DNA from: Streptomyces griseorubiginosus | GTDB taxonomy: Bacteria; Actinomycetota; Actinomycetes; Streptomycetales; Streptomycetaceae | DNA: 33,119 nt | Direction of reading: 5' to 3' | Assembly: GCF_017614965.1 (NCBI RefSeq) | Contig: NZ_WVUG01000067.1 | Location: forward strand, 1 to 33,119 | In this document: in pieces, positions 22,636-30,831 of the stretch | Position numbering within the stretch: position 1 is the first letter of the stretch | Layout: every line of letters begins with the position of its first letter | Translations under genes and position numbers: made by a program | Notes under the pieces: model-generated | Databases searched by the model: none | What the model was told of the DNA's origin: nothing | What the model saw: only the letters and a program-made list of their open reading frames with translations

Positions 22636-23976
22636 ATGACCGTCAACGACGATGTCCTGCTTGTCCACGGCGGAACCCCGCTGGAGGGCGAGATCCGTGT
22701 CCGCGGTGCGAAGAACCTCGTACCGAAGGCCATGGTCGCCGCCCTGCTGGGCAGCTCGCCGAGTCGACTGCGCAACGTTCCGGACATCCGTGACGTGCGT
22801 GTCGTACGCGGCCTGCTGCAGCTGCACGGGGTGACGGTCCGTCCGGGTGAGGAGCCGGGCGAACTGGTGATGGATCCCACCCACGTCGAGAGCGCGAACG
22901 TCGCCGACATCGATGCCCACGCGGGTTCCAGCCGTATCCCGATCCTCTTCTGCGGTCCCCTGCTGCACCGCCTCGGCCACGCCTTCATCCCCGGTCTCGG
23001 CGGCTGCGACATCGGCGGCCGGCCCATCGACTTCCACTTCGACGTGCTCAGGCAGTTCGGCGCGCGGATCGAGAAGCGCGCGGACGGGCAGTACCTGGAG
23101 GCTCCGCAGCGGCTGCGCGGCACGAAGATCCGGCTGCCGTACCCGTCCGTCGGCGCGACCGAGCAGGTACTGCTGACGGCCGTCCTGGCGGAGGGCGTCA
23201 CCGAGCTCTCGAACGCGGCCGTCGAGCCGGAGATCGAGGACCTCATCTGCGTCCTGCAGAAGATGGGCGCCATCATCGCGATGGACACCGACCGCACCAT
23301 CCGCATCACCGGTGTCGACCAGCTCGGCGGCTACGCCCACCGGGCGCTCCCGGACCGGCTGGAGGCCGCGTCCTGGGCGTCGGCGGCGCTGGCGACCGAG
23401 GGCAACATCTACGTCCACGGCGCGCAGCAGCGCTCGATGATGACGTTCCTGAACACCTACCGGAAGGTGGGCGGCGCCTTCGAGATCGACGACGAGGGCA
23501 TCCGTTTCTGGCACCCCGGCGGGCAGTTGAAGTCGATCGCCCTCGAGACGGACGTGCACCCGGGCTTCCAGACCGACTGGCAGCAGCCGCTCGTCGTGGC
23601 CCTCACGCAGGCCACGGGCCTGTCCATCATCCACGAGACGGTGTACGAGTCCCGGCTCGGCTTCACCTCCGCGCTGAACCAGATGGGCGCGCACATCCAG
23701 CTCTACCGGGAGTGCCTGGGCGGCTCCGACTGCCGCTTCGGCCAGCGCAACTTCCTGCACTCGGCCGTCGTCTCCGGCCCGACCAAGCTGCAGGGCGCGG
23801 ACCTGGTCATCCCCGACCTCCGCGGCGGCTTCTCCTATCTCATCGCCGCCCTCGCCGCCCAGGGCACGTCCCGGGTCCACGGCATCGACCTGATCAACCG
23901 CGGCTACGAGAACTTCATGGAGAAGCTCGTGGAACTGGGAGCGAAGGTGGAACTGCCGGGCAAGGCGCTCGGCTAG
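22636..23976 (+). CDS. murA: UDP-N-acetylglucosamine 1-carboxyvinyltransferase
   Basis: A 446-residue enolpyruvyl transferase that commits UDP-GlcNAc to peptidoglycan synthesis in the cytoplasm. Key residues are visible: Lys26-Asn27 (RGAKNLVPKA), the PEP-reactive loop with Cys124 (GGCDIGGRP), the Asp of TDWQQPLVV, and IPDLRGG and INRGYE near the end. Keeping Cys in the loop, rather than the Asp seen in mycobacteria, predicts fosfomycin sensitivity of the enzyme. Slightly longer than E. coli MurA (419). ATG 22636 matches the family N-terminus; the 20-codon upstream extension lacks support. A strong terminator follows. Streptomycetes often carry a second murA paralogue elsewhere. Confidence 0.96.
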   Translation: MTVNDDVLLVHGGTPLEGEIRVRGAKNLVPKAMVAALLGSSPSRLRNVPDIRDVRVVRGLLQLHGVTVRPGEEPGELVMDPTHVESANVADIDAHAGSSRIPILFCGPLLHRLGHAFIPGLGGCDIGGRPIDFHFDVLRQFGARIEKRADGQYLEAPQRLRGTKIRLPYPSVGATEQVLLTAVLAEGVTELSNAAVEPEIEDLICVLQKMGAIIAMDTDRTIRITGVDQLGGYAHRALPDRLEAASWASAALATEGNIYVHGAQQRSMMTFLNTYRKVGGAFEIDDEGIRFWHPGGQLKSIALETDVHPGFQTDWQQPLVVALTQATGLSIIHETVYESRLGFTSALNQMGAHIQLYRECLGGSDCRFGQRNFLHSAVVSGPTKLQGADLVIPDLRGGFSYLIAALAAQGTSRVHGIDLINRGYENFMEKLVELGAKVELPGKALG

Positions 23977-23990
23977 CAGCCAGTCGCACC

Positions 23991-24039
23991 AACGCCGATG
24001 GGGCGGTCACCCAGTCCGGGTGACCGCCCCATCGGCGTT
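23991..24039. terminator. Perfect 22-bp hairpin, terminator of murA (possibly bidirectional with hupA)
   Basis: Bases 23991-24012 are the exact reverse complement of 24018-24039, with loop AGTCC. The stem begins AACGCC and ends GGCGTT. It lies 15 bases after the murA stop and between convergent genes, so it can serve both strands. Confidence 0.95.
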
Positions 24040-24046
24040 GTGCTGA

Positions 24047-24150
24047 GCGCCCCTCAGGGGCGCGGGGCCTTATCGACATGCGGCTGCGCCGCGCGGGCGC
24101 GACCAGCCACGGCGGTCCCGCCGGCCGACAAACGGCCCGCAGTCACCCGG
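24047..24150. repeat. Copy of a Streptomyces interspersed intergenic repeat
   Basis: GCGCCCCTCAGGGGCGCGGG, then CGACCAGCCACGGCGG and CCCGCAGTCACCCGG, resemble, as I recall, a short repeat scattered between genes in many streptomycetes (usual form GGGGCGCGGGGAACTGCGCG followed by ACCAGCCACGACGG). The 5' end is a small inverted repeat (24047-24063). It lies 3' of hupA on the minus strand. Repeat identity rests on memory. Confidence 0.55.
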
Positions 24151-24167
24151 CGCTCGAAGCGGAGCGC

Positions 24168-24449
24168 TCAGTTGCCCTTGGCCGCTTCCTTCAGCTTGCT
24201 GCCCGCGGAGACCTTGACGCTGTAGCCGGCCGGGATCTGGATCGGGTCGCCGGTCTGCGGGTTGCGCGCGGTGCGAGCGGCACGGTGGGTGCGCTCGAAG
24301 GTCAGGAAGCCGGGGATGGTGACCTTCTCGTCGCCCTTGGCGACGATCTCGCCGACGGTCTCGGCGAACGCGGCCAGAACGGCGTCGGCGTCCTTGCGGG
24401 TCACCTCGGCGCGGTCGGCCAGCGCGGCCACCAGCTCACTGCGGTTCAT
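24168..24449 (-). CDS. hupA: HU-family DNA-binding protein HupA
   Basis: A 93-residue nucleoid protein of the short HU type. The sequence MNRSELVAALADRAEVTRKD opens the dimerisation helices, and the beta-arm region holds GFLTFERTHRAARTARNPQT, with the Asn-Pro of the DNA-inserting tip and the following Gly-Asp-Pro. It lacks the Lys/Ala/Pro-rich tail of HupS, identifying it as HupA. GGGAG lies eight bases before ATG 24449. It compacts and bends DNA without strict sequence specificity. The gene is single, convergent with murA, and has a long upstream region with two related palindromes. Confidence 0.97.
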   Translation of the reverse strand: MNRSELVAALADRAEVTRKDADAVLAAFAETVGEIVAKGDEKVTIPGFLTFERTHRAARTARNPQTGDPIQIPAGYSVKVSAGSKLKEAAKGN

Positions 24450-24603
24450 GTTGTTACTCCCGTGTTCTTCTTGCCGTTGGGGTGTGCCACGCGGCAGAGC
24501 CGCATATTGGCACAGCGAAGCCGATGCGCTCGCGCCCAGGGACGCATCCTGCCCCTACCTGCGACGGGAAAGCCAATCCGGCACCCGTTGGAGTCGTGAG
24601 TAC

Positions 24604-24671
24604 ACCCTAGGGGGTCACACGAAACGCGGGCCGAGGAGGCGCGAGCGTGGCCGCCACCCTAGAGGGTGGCG
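24604..24671. promoter_or_regulatory. Paired palindromic elements upstream of hupA
   Basis: ACCCTAGGGGGT (24604-24615) and ACCCTAGAGGGT (24656-24667) differ by one base and start 52 bp apart, about five helical turns. The second extends to 9-bp arms, CGCCACCCT and AGGGTGGCG (24652-24671). Both lie in the 340-bp gap between the malic enzyme stop and hupA, 155-220 bp from the hupA start. No gene is seen in that gap. Confidence 0.5.
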
Positions 24672-24789
24672 AGAGGCGCCCGGTTCCACGACTCGCCGGT
24701 GCGGCACGTCGTGGTGATGCTCACAGCGTGCCCACAGTACGACAGGCCCGCCAAGCCGCGACAGGCCCGCCCAGCACCGTACGCCACGT

Positions 24790-26205
24790 CTAGGACGCGG
24801 CGCCCGCCGCCTTCGCCGCCTCCCGCACCGCACCGGCCACCGCGCCCGCGACCTTGTCGTTGAAGACGCTCGGGACGATGTAGTTCGGGTTGAGCTCGTC
24901 CTCGGTCACCACGTCGGCCAGCGCGCTCGCGGCGGCCAGCATCATCTCCGTGTTGACGGTGCGGGACTGCGCGTCCAGCAGACCGCGGAAGACGCCCGGG
25001 AAGACCAGCACGTTGTTGATCTGGTTCGGGAAGTCGGAGCGGCCGGTGGCCACGACGGCCGCCGTCTGACGGGCGATCGCGGGGTCCACCTCGGGGTCAG
25101 GGTTCGCGAGCGCGAACACGATGGCGCCCTCGGCCATGGCGGCCACGTCGTCCCCGTCCAGCACGTTCGGGGCGGAGACGCCGATGAACACGTCGGCTCC
25201 GCGAACGGCTTCCTTCAGCGTGCCGGTCAGGCCCTCGGGGTTGGTGTTGTCGGCGATCCAGCGCAGCGCCGAGTCCGCGGGAGCCTCCCGCAGGTCCTCC
25301 CGCCCGGCGTGCACGACACCGCGGATGTCGGCGACGACGGCGTTCTTCACGCCGGCCGCGAGCAGCAGCTTGAGGATGGCCGTACCGGCCGCGCCGGCGC
25401 CGGACATGACGACCCGGATGTTCTCAATCGCCTTGCCGGTGCAGCGAAGTGCGTTCTTCAGGGCGGCCAGGACGACGATCGCGGTGCCGTGCTGGTCGTC
25501 GTGGAAGACGGGGATGTCGAGGGCCTCGCGCAGCCGCGCCTCGATCTCGAAGCAGCGGGGGGCGGAGATGTCCTCGAGGTTGATGCCGGCGAACCCGGGG
25601 GCGATCGCCTTGACGATCTCGACGATGGCGTCGGTGTCCTGGGTGTCGAGGCACAGCGGCCAGGCGTCGATGCCCGCGAAGCGCTTGAAGAGGGCCGCCT
25701 TGCCCTCCATGACCGGGAGGGCGGCCTTGGGGCCGATGTTGCCGAGGCCCAGCACGGCGGAGCCGTCCGTCACGACCGCAACGGAGTTGCGCTTGATGGT
25801 CAGACGGCGGGCGTCCTCGGGGTTCTCGGCGATCGCCATGCAGACGCGGGCCACGCCCGGCGTGTAGATCATGGACAGGTCGTCACGGTTGCGGATGGGG
25901 TGCTTCGACGCCATCTCGATCTTGCCGCCGAGGTGCATCAGGAACGTACGGTCGGAGACCTTGCCGAGGGTCACGCCCTCGATGCCGCGCAGCTTCTCGA
26001 CGATCTCGTCGGCGTGGCTGGTGGAGGTGGCGGCGATGGTGACGTCGATGCGGAGCTTCTCGTGACCGGAGGCGGTGACGTCGAGGCCGGTCACCGAGCC
26101 TCCGGAGGACTCCACGGCGGTGGTGAGCTGCGAGACGGCGGTTCCGCTCGCGGGCACCTCCAGCCGGACCGTCATCGAGTAGGAGACGCTGGGCGCCGTT
26201 GCCAT
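24790..26205 (-). CDS. Malic enzyme with N-terminal ACT domain, probably NAD-dependent
   Basis: A 471-residue malate oxidoreductase (decarboxylating): malate + NAD(P) to pyruvate + CO2. The first ~85 residues form an ACT regulatory domain (SYSMTVRLEVPASGTAVSQL), followed by SDRTFLMHLGGKIEM. The catalytic domain has YTPGVARVC (Tyr), GKAALFKRFAGIDAWP (Lys) and FHDDQHGTA (metal site). The NAD domain begins at VVMSGAGAAGTAIL and ends with NPNYIVPSVFN. Matches the SCO2951 type, reported as the NAD enzyme as I recall. AGAGGAAG lies six bases before ATG 26205. Two AT-rich or palindromic elements lie upstream and may control it. Confidence 0.96.
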   Translation of the reverse strand: MATAPSVSYSMTVRLEVPASGTAVSQLTTAVESSGGSVTGLDVTASGHEKLRIDVTIAATSTSHADEIVEKLRGIEGVTLGKVSDRTFLMHLGGKIEMASKHPIRNRDDLSMIYTPGVARVCMAIAENPEDARRLTIKRNSVAVVTDGSAVLGLGNIGPKAALPVMEGKAALFKRFAGIDAWPLCLDTQDTDAIVEIVKAIAPGFAGINLEDISAPRCFEIEARLREALDIPVFHDDQHGTAIVVLAALKNALRCTGKAIENIRVVMSGAGAAGTAILKLLLAAGVKNAVVADIRGVVHAGREDLREAPADSALRWIADNTNPEGLTGTLKEAVRGADVFIGVSAPNVLDGDDVAAMAEGAIVFALANPDPEVDPAIARQTAAVVATGRSDFPNQINNVLVFPGVFRGLLDAQSRTVNTEMMLAAASALADVVTEDELNPNYIVPSVFNDKVAGAVAGAVREAAKAAGAAS

Positions 26206-26258
26206 GGCCGACTTCCTCTTTCAACTCTGACGCTGGGGTATGCCGTCCGATGGTCGCA

Positions 26259-26274
26259 CCTACTGCTGAGTAGG
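26259..26274. promoter_or_regulatory. Inverted repeat upstream of the malic enzyme gene
   Basis: CCTACT (26259-26264) and AGTAGG (26269-26274) flank GCTG, about 55 bp upstream of ATG 26205. Candidate operator; the binding protein is unknown. Confidence 0.45.
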
Positions 26275-26299
26275 CGTTAGCCGCCCCGGATTGCGATCG

Positions 26300-26348
26300 T
26301 TTTGTTCGCAACAAAAGAGGTCCGCGCCCTGCTGGGCGCGGACCTCTT
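26300..26348 (-). terminator. Terminator of the HelD-like helicase gene, with an overlapping AT-rich dyad
   Basis: Minus strand: AAGAGGTCCGCGCCC (26334-26348 read in reverse) pairs over 15 bp with the segment at 26315-26329, with a 4-base loop, and is followed by TTTTGTT. This is a textbook rho-independent terminator for the gene ending at 26506. The T-tract is half of a second dyad, TTTTGTT-CGC-AACAAAA (26300-26316), which is strikingly AT-rich for this genome. Another small dyad, GTCCCT-CTC-AGGGAC, is at 26394-26408. Nothing else is seen in 26206-26505. Confidence 0.88.
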
Positions 26349-26505
26349 CGACGTCAGTGACACCGACCCGCCATGCTCGCCTCGCGGCAAGTGGTCCCTC
26401 TCAGGGACGAAGGTTGGGCCCGGGGGCTTGGATCGGGCCGGTGTCGCATCCAGGCTAACAAACGGATCCCGTCAGGCCATTCCCGTCACGAGAGTTCATC
26501 TCCTT

Positions 26506-29061
26506 CTAATCTCTGAGCAGGTCCGGCACCCCGGCCGGGTCCGGCTGGTCGCGCTCCCCCGACACGACCGTCAGCTGCTGCGTCGCCCGGGTGAGGGCCA
26601 CGTACAGCACCCGCAGTCCGGCCGGGGACTCGTCCGCGATCTCCGCCGGGGAGACGACGACCGTGGCGTCGTACTCCAGGCCCTTCGCCTCCAGGCTGCC
26701 GAGCGCCACCACCCGGTCGCCGAGTCCGGCGAGCCAGCGGGCCGCCTCCTCGCGCCGCTGCATGGCGACGACGACACCGACGGTGCCGTCGACGAGGTCG
26801 AGGAGGCGGGCGGCCTCGGCGCGGACGGTCTGGGCGAGGGAGTCGCGTACGACGGTGAAGCGCGGTTGTACGCCGGTGGAGCGGACCGCCGAGGGCGACT
26901 CGGCGCCCGGCATGGCGAGGGCGAGGACCTTGGCGGCGAGTTCGGCGATCTCGGCGGGGTTGCGGTAGTTGACGGTGAGCTGGAAGCGGCGGCGCGGGCG
27001 GGTGCCGAGGGCCTCGTCGCGGGCCTCGGCCGCCTCGTCGGGGTCGGACCAGGAGGACTGGGCGGGGTCGCCGACGACCGTCCAGGTGGCGTGCCGGCCG
27101 CGGCGGCCGACCATCCGCCACTGCATCGGGGTGAGGTCCTGGGCCTCGTCGACGATGACGTGGGCGTACTCGGTGCGCTCCTGCGCGAGGCGTTCGGCGC
27201 GCTCGCGCTGCGACTCCTCGCGCACCGGCATCAGCTCCTCCAGGCCGGTCAGCTGGTCCAGCGGGTCCAGCTCGCGCTTCTTCCGGGGGCGGGCGGGGAC
27301 GCCGAGGATGGACTGGAGCTCGTCGAGCAGGGCGATGTCGTGCACGGAGAGGCCGTCGCGGCGCAGCGAGCGGGCGACGCGGCGGACCTCGCCGGGGTTG
27401 AGGATCCGGCGGGCCCAGCGGCCCAGCCGGCGCTCGTCGGCCATCGCCTCCAGCACCGCCCGCGGGGTCAGCTCGGGCCACCAGGCGTCGAGGAACTCGG
27501 TGAAGGAGTCCTCGGTGGTGATGTCCTCGTCGAAGGAGGAGCGCAGTTCGGCGGCGAGCTCGGGGTCGGTGTGCCGGGTGCCGGCGCCGGACCGCTCCCA
27601 CAGGGCGTCGAGGAGCAGCTTGCGGGCGCGGGGGCGCAGCAGGTTGACGGGCGCGGTGCCGCCGAGGGCGGTGCGCCGGATCCGTTCCAGCGCGTCCGCC
27701 TCCAGCTCCAGCCGGCGCCCGAAGGCGACGACGCGCAGGCGGGTGGGGGGGCCGGCGGGCGCCGGCGTGGCCGCGGGCGGGCCGAAGCCGTTCCCGCTCC
27801 CGTTGCTGTTCCGGTCGCCGTCCCCGGCCCCGTCGCCGAAGGCGAGCTGCTCCGGGCGGTCCGGCCCGGCGGAGGCCGACTCGTCCGTGGCGTCGGTCGC
27901 GTCCGGAGCCTTCTCGCCGACACCGAGCCGAGCGGAGCCCGGGTCGGCACGGCGGGATGCGGCGGAGTCCGGGGCGGCAGGCGGGCGCGCCCCGGCGCCC
28001 GGACCGCCCGGCCCCAGTTCCAGCGCGCCCCGCGCCGCCTTCCGCAGGACCTTGAGCATGCGGTACGAGCCCTTGGCGCGGGCGGTGGACGGGGAGTCGT
28101 ACAGCGTGGCCTCCGCGCCGTCGACCAGGGAGCCGATCGCGCGGATGGCGACCTGGCCCTCCTCGCCGAGCGAGGGCAGGACGCCCTCGGTGTAGGCGAC
28201 CAGCAGGGGGGTCGGGGAGACGATGAGGATGCCGCCCGCGTACCGGCGCCGGTCCTGGTAGAGGAGGTAGGCGGCGCGGTGCAGGGCGACGGCGGTCTTG
28301 CCGGTGCCGGGGCCGCCCTCGACGTAGGTCACCGAGGCGGCGGGGGCGCGGATGACCAGGTCCTGCTCGGCCTGGATGGAGGCGACGATGTCCCGCATGG
28401 TGTGGCTGCGGGCCTGGCCGAGCGCGGCCATCAGGGCGCCGTCGCCGATGACGGGCAGTTCCCGGCCGTCGAGGCGGGCCTTGAGCTCGGGGCGCATCAG
28501 GTCGTCCTCGACGCCGAGGACGCGGCGGCCCTTGGAGCGAATGACCCGGCGCCGCACGACCCGGCCGGGGTCGACGGGGGTGGAGCGGTAGAAGGGGGCG
28601 GCCGCGGGCGCCCGCCAGTCGATGACCAGGGGCGCGTACTCGGCGTCGAGGACACCGATCCGCCCGATGTGCAGCGTCTCGGCGATGTCGGCCGTGCCGT
28701 CCTCGCGCACGGCGCCCTCGGCGGGCTCGACGGCGGTGTAGGCGCCGTCCGGCCCCTTCTTGCCGTCCTTGCCGGGCAGCAGGTCGATCCGTCCGAAGAG
28801 GAAGTCCTCGAACTCGTTGTTCAGCCGGCTGAGGTGGATGCCGGCCCGGAAGACCTGGGCGTCCCGCTCGGCGAGCGCCCCGGGCGTGCCGACCTGGCCG
28901 CGTTTGGCCGCGTCGTTCATCAGGAACTCGGCCTCGTGGATCTTCTCCTCGAGCCGCCGGTAGACCCGGTCCAGGTGTTCCTGTTCGACGCTGATCTCTC
29001 GGTCCCGTACGGAGTCGTGATCCGAGCCGACCGCGGTTTCCTGCTGAGCCTGAGCGGCCAC
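26506..29061 (-). CDS. HelD/HelR-like superfamily-1 helicase (RNA polymerase-associated), with disordered insertion
   Basis: An 851-residue UvrD/Rep-related ATPase. An N-terminal coiled coil (about 22-95; SVEQEHLDRVYRRLEEKIHE) matches the HelD arm that enters the RNA polymerase secondary channel. Walker A is GGPGTGKT (249-256), Walker B VIVDEAQD (about 657-664), with motifs V (LEAKGLEYDATVVV) and VI (LYVALTRATQQL). HelD releases stalled polymerase; in streptomycetes the HelR group protects polymerase from rifamycin. A Pro/Gly/Asp-rich insertion (about 350-440) is absent from typical HelD (~740-780 residues). GTG 29061 has AAGGGGG close upstream. No rifamycin-associated element (GGGGCTTGCG...) is seen upstream. 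Whether it acts as HelD or as HelR cannot be told. Confidence 0.9.
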   Translation of the reverse strand: MAAQAQQETAVGSDHDSVRDREISVEQEHLDRVYRRLEEKIHEAEFLMNDAAKRGQVGTPGALAERDAQVFRAGIHLSRLNNEFEDFLFGRIDLLPGKDGKKGPDGAYTAVEPAEGAVREDGTADIAETLHIGRIGVLDAEYAPLVIDWRAPAAAPFYRSTPVDPGRVVRRRVIRSKGRRVLGVEDDLMRPELKARLDGRELPVIGDGALMAALGQARSHTMRDIVASIQAEQDLVIRAPAASVTYVEGGPGTGKTAVALHRAAYLLYQDRRRYAGGILIVSPTPLLVAYTEGVLPSLGEEGQVAIRAIGSLVDGAEATLYDSPSTARAKGSYRMLKVLRKAARGALELGPGGPGAGARPPAAPDSAASRRADPGSARLGVGEKAPDATDATDESASAGPDRPEQLAFGDGAGDGDRNSNGSGNGFGPPAATPAPAGPPTRLRVVAFGRRLELEADALERIRRTALGGTAPVNLLRPRARKLLLDALWERSGAGTRHTDPELAAELRSSFDEDITTEDSFTEFLDAWWPELTPRAVLEAMADERRLGRWARRILNPGEVRRVARSLRRDGLSVHDIALLDELQSILGVPARPRKKRELDPLDQLTGLEELMPVREESQRERAERLAQERTEYAHVIVDEAQDLTPMQWRMVGRRGRHATWTVVGDPAQSSWSDPDEAAEARDEALGTRPRRRFQLTVNYRNPAEIAELAAKVLALAMPGAESPSAVRSTGVQPRFTVVRDSLAQTVRAEAARLLDLVDGTVGVVVAMQRREEAARWLAGLGDRVVALGSLEAKGLEYDATVVVSPAEIADESPAGLRVLYVALTRATQQLTVVSGERDQPDPAGVPDLLRD

Positions 29062-29137
29062 CGGGCCCCCTTCTGACGTGCTGGGCAGCCGTCAACCGTA
29101 CGCGAAGGGGACCCGTCAAAGCTACGTGGCGGCGCGC

Positions 29138-29160
29138 GTCGGTCCCACGAGGGGACCGAC
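29138..29160 (-). terminator. Hairpin terminator of rsuA
   Basis: GTCGGTCCC (29138-29146) pairs with GGGACCGAC (29152-29160) over nine base pairs around a 5-base loop. It lies just six bases after the rsuA stop codon (29166-29168), without a strong T-tract. Confidence 0.75.
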
Positions 29161-29165
29161 AAGTG

Positions 29166-29984
29166 CTACGCGTCGACCTGGACGAGCTTCTTGCCGTCGA
29201 AGGTCATGACCTCGAAGTGGTCGATCTCGTTGGGTTGGAAGGCCGCGCCGCCCTGCGCGTACAGAGGCTGCTTGGCCTCCTCGACCTTGGCGTTCGGGAT
29301 GCCGTAGCCCCACTTGGGGACCGACCAGGAGGACATGGTCTCGCGCTCGCCGTTCTTGCCGACGGCGATGAGCGAGCACTTCAGCGGTCCCTTGACGTTG
29401 CTGAGCTCGACGACGCCCCAGGTGCCCCAGTCCTTCTTCTCCATGGCCACGGTCGCCTGGACCTTGGTGGAGGAGTCGGTCGCCGACACCTTGTCGGAGA
29501 TCTGACCGAAGGCCGCCTTGGCACCGGCCGCGAGCGGGGTGGCATTGGTGCCGCCCGAGCTGCCGCCGCCGTTCACGGCCATCACCGCGAGCGGACCGCC
29601 GATGATCAGCGCGGCCGCGGCCGCGACCAGGTAGAAGCCCTTGCGGCGCTTGACCGCCCGGCGCTCGGCGACCTCGTCGACCAGCTTCTCCGCGAGCCGT
29701 GGGCTGGGCCGTGCGGAGAGCGACTCGCCGATCGCGGGCGTGCTGCCGGTCCCCGGCAGGTCCGCGAGCGCCGCCAGCATGGGTTCCATCCCCGCCAGCT
29801 CGTCGAGCTGCTGGGCGCACCATTCGCAGGTGGCGAGATGTGCCTCGAAGGCGGTCGCCTCGGCGTCGTCGAGGATGCCGAGGGCGTAGGCACCGACCGT
29901 TTCGTGCTCGCTCGGGCCCGGAGATCCCATCATGGGGCCAGACATACCCGAACCACCTGTTCCGAATCCCCCGTAAACACTCAT
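29166..29984 (-). CDS. rsuA: Anti-sigma factor RsuA
   Basis: A 272-residue membrane anti-sigma factor. The cytoplasmic N-terminus (1-115) holds the zinc anti-sigma motif, His49-x3-Cys53-x2-Cys56 (HLATCEWC). A single membrane helix follows (about 116-137; GFYLVAAAAALIIGGPLAVM). The extracytoplasmic region (138-272) is a Gly/Ser linker then a beta-rich domain (FGQISDKVSATDSSTKVQAT; DHFEVMTFDGKKLVQVDA). The start ATG 29984 overlaps the stop of the sigma gene in ATGA. In S. coelicolor the equivalent RsuA binds SigU and its loss derails differentiation, as I recall. Release of SigU probably follows extracytoplasmic signalling or proteolysis; no site-1 protease gene is next to it. Confidence 0.94.
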   Translation of the reverse strand: MSVYGGFGTGGSGMSGPMMGSPGPSEHETVGAYALGILDDAEATAFEAHLATCEWCAQQLDELAGMEPMLAALADLPGTGSTPAIGESLSARPSPRLAEKLVDEVAERRAVKRRKGFYLVAAAAALIIGGPLAVMAVNGGGSSGGTNATPLAAGAKAAFGQISDKVSATDSSTKVQATVAMEKKDWGTWGVVELSNVKGPLKCSLIAVGKNGERETMSSWSVPKWGYGIPNAKVEEAKQPLYAQGGAAFQPNEIDHFEVMTFDGKKLVQVDA

Positions 29985-30556
29985 GCCGTCACCCCCCGCT
30001 CCTCCAGAGCCAGCTTCATCGACCGCAGGGCGTAGAACACCCTGGACCGCACCGTTCCGCTGGGAATGCCCAGCGTCTCGGCCGCCTCATTGACGGTACG
30101 CCCCTTGAAGTACGTCTCGACGAGCACCTCCCGGTGGGCCGGGGTCAGGTCGTCGAGCGCGTCGGACAACGTCATCAGCCACAGCGCCTTGTCGATCTCG
30201 TCCTCCGCGGGGATGACCTCCAGCGGCGACGGATCGACCTCCTGCGGCCGGGCCTGCCGGCTGCGGTGGCCGTCGATGACGATGCGGCGCGCGACCGTCA
30301 CCAGCCAGGGGCGTACCGATCCGGTCGCTCGATTGAGCTGGCCGGCGTTCTTCCAGGCACGGATGAGCGTTTCCTGGACCACGTCCTCGGCGCGCTGCCG
30401 GTCTCCGGCGACCAGGCGCAGTACATAAGCAAGGAGAGGTCCGGCGTGCTCCCGGTACAGGGCACGCATCAGCTCCTCATCAGGTTCCGAGGGCTGGGAC
30501 ATGCGATGTCGGGCCCTCGATCCACGTTCATTGGCCACGACGGAATCCTTGCGCAC
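29981..30556 (-). CDS. sigU: ECF sigma factor SigU
   Basis: A 191-residue extracytoplasmic-function sigma factor. Region 2 (about 32-100) includes LYREHAGPLLAYVLRLVAGD and the -10 contact stretch RQRAEDVVQETLIRAWKNA. Region 4 (about 135-185) carries LTPAHREVLVETYFKGRTVN and the helix-turn-helix ETLGIPSGTVRSRVFYALRS. GTG 30556 is chosen because GGAGG lies five bases upstream; ATG 30502 (MSQPSEPDEE) is an alternative with a poor ribosome site. Translationally coupled to rsuA. A GGGGG-TT-CCCCC dyad (30574-30585) sits in the leader just before the ribosome site and might modulate translation. Confidence 0.94.
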   Translation of the reverse strand: MRKDSVVANERGSRARHRMSQPSEPDEELMRALYREHAGPLLAYVLRLVAGDRQRAEDVVQETLIRAWKNAGQLNRATGSVRPWLVTVARRIVIDGHRSRQARPQEVDPSPLEVIPAEDEIDKALWLMTLSDALDDLTPAHREVLVETYFKGRTVNEAAETLGIPSGTVRSRVFYALRSMKLALEERGVTA

Positions 30557-30573
30557 GCCCACCTCCGATGTCC

Positions 30574-30585
30574 GGGGGTTCCCCC
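30574..30585. other. GC hairpin in the sigU leader
   Basis: GGGGGTTCCCCC is a palindrome eight bases from the GGAGG ribosome site of sigU. On the minus strand it reads CTGGGGGAACCCCCGG, a form I recall as a frequent small dyad in streptomycete intergenic DNA. It could pause polymerase or hide the ribosome site. Confidence 0.4.
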
Positions 30586-30771
30586 AGTCGGTCGCTCGTG
30601 CACAGGTACGGATGTGGTCTCCGTCATGTTCAAAGCGGCACGACAGTTTTCTTCGGGGTGACGTGATGAGTGGGACATGAGAGCACATTCCCACCCCGCG
30701 ATCTTTACATTTCCGCCACATCGGCAAGATCGAGCCAGCTGCCCGGAGCGGGCCGGAGGCAAACGGGATGT

Positions 30772-30790
30772 TGTCGAAATCACTTCGACA
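30772..30790. promoter_or_regulatory. Inverted repeat in the gap upstream of sigU
   Basis: TGTCGAA (30772-30778) and TTCGACA (30784-30790) form a perfect dyad with five central bases. It lies about 215 bp upstream of sigU and 40 bp beyond the end of the CGNR gene. Candidate operator or upstream promoter element. The rest of 30557-30831 shows no gene. Confidence 0.45.
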
Positions 30791-30831
30791 CCAGAATGCC
30801 CGTTACCCGGCGTACCGAGCAATCAGGACAC

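Noticed and set aside
29062..29165. Rifamycin-associated element upstream of the HelD-like gene
   Set aside because: No GGGGCTTGC...GCAAGCCCC-like dyad is present. The only hairpin here is the rsuA terminator.
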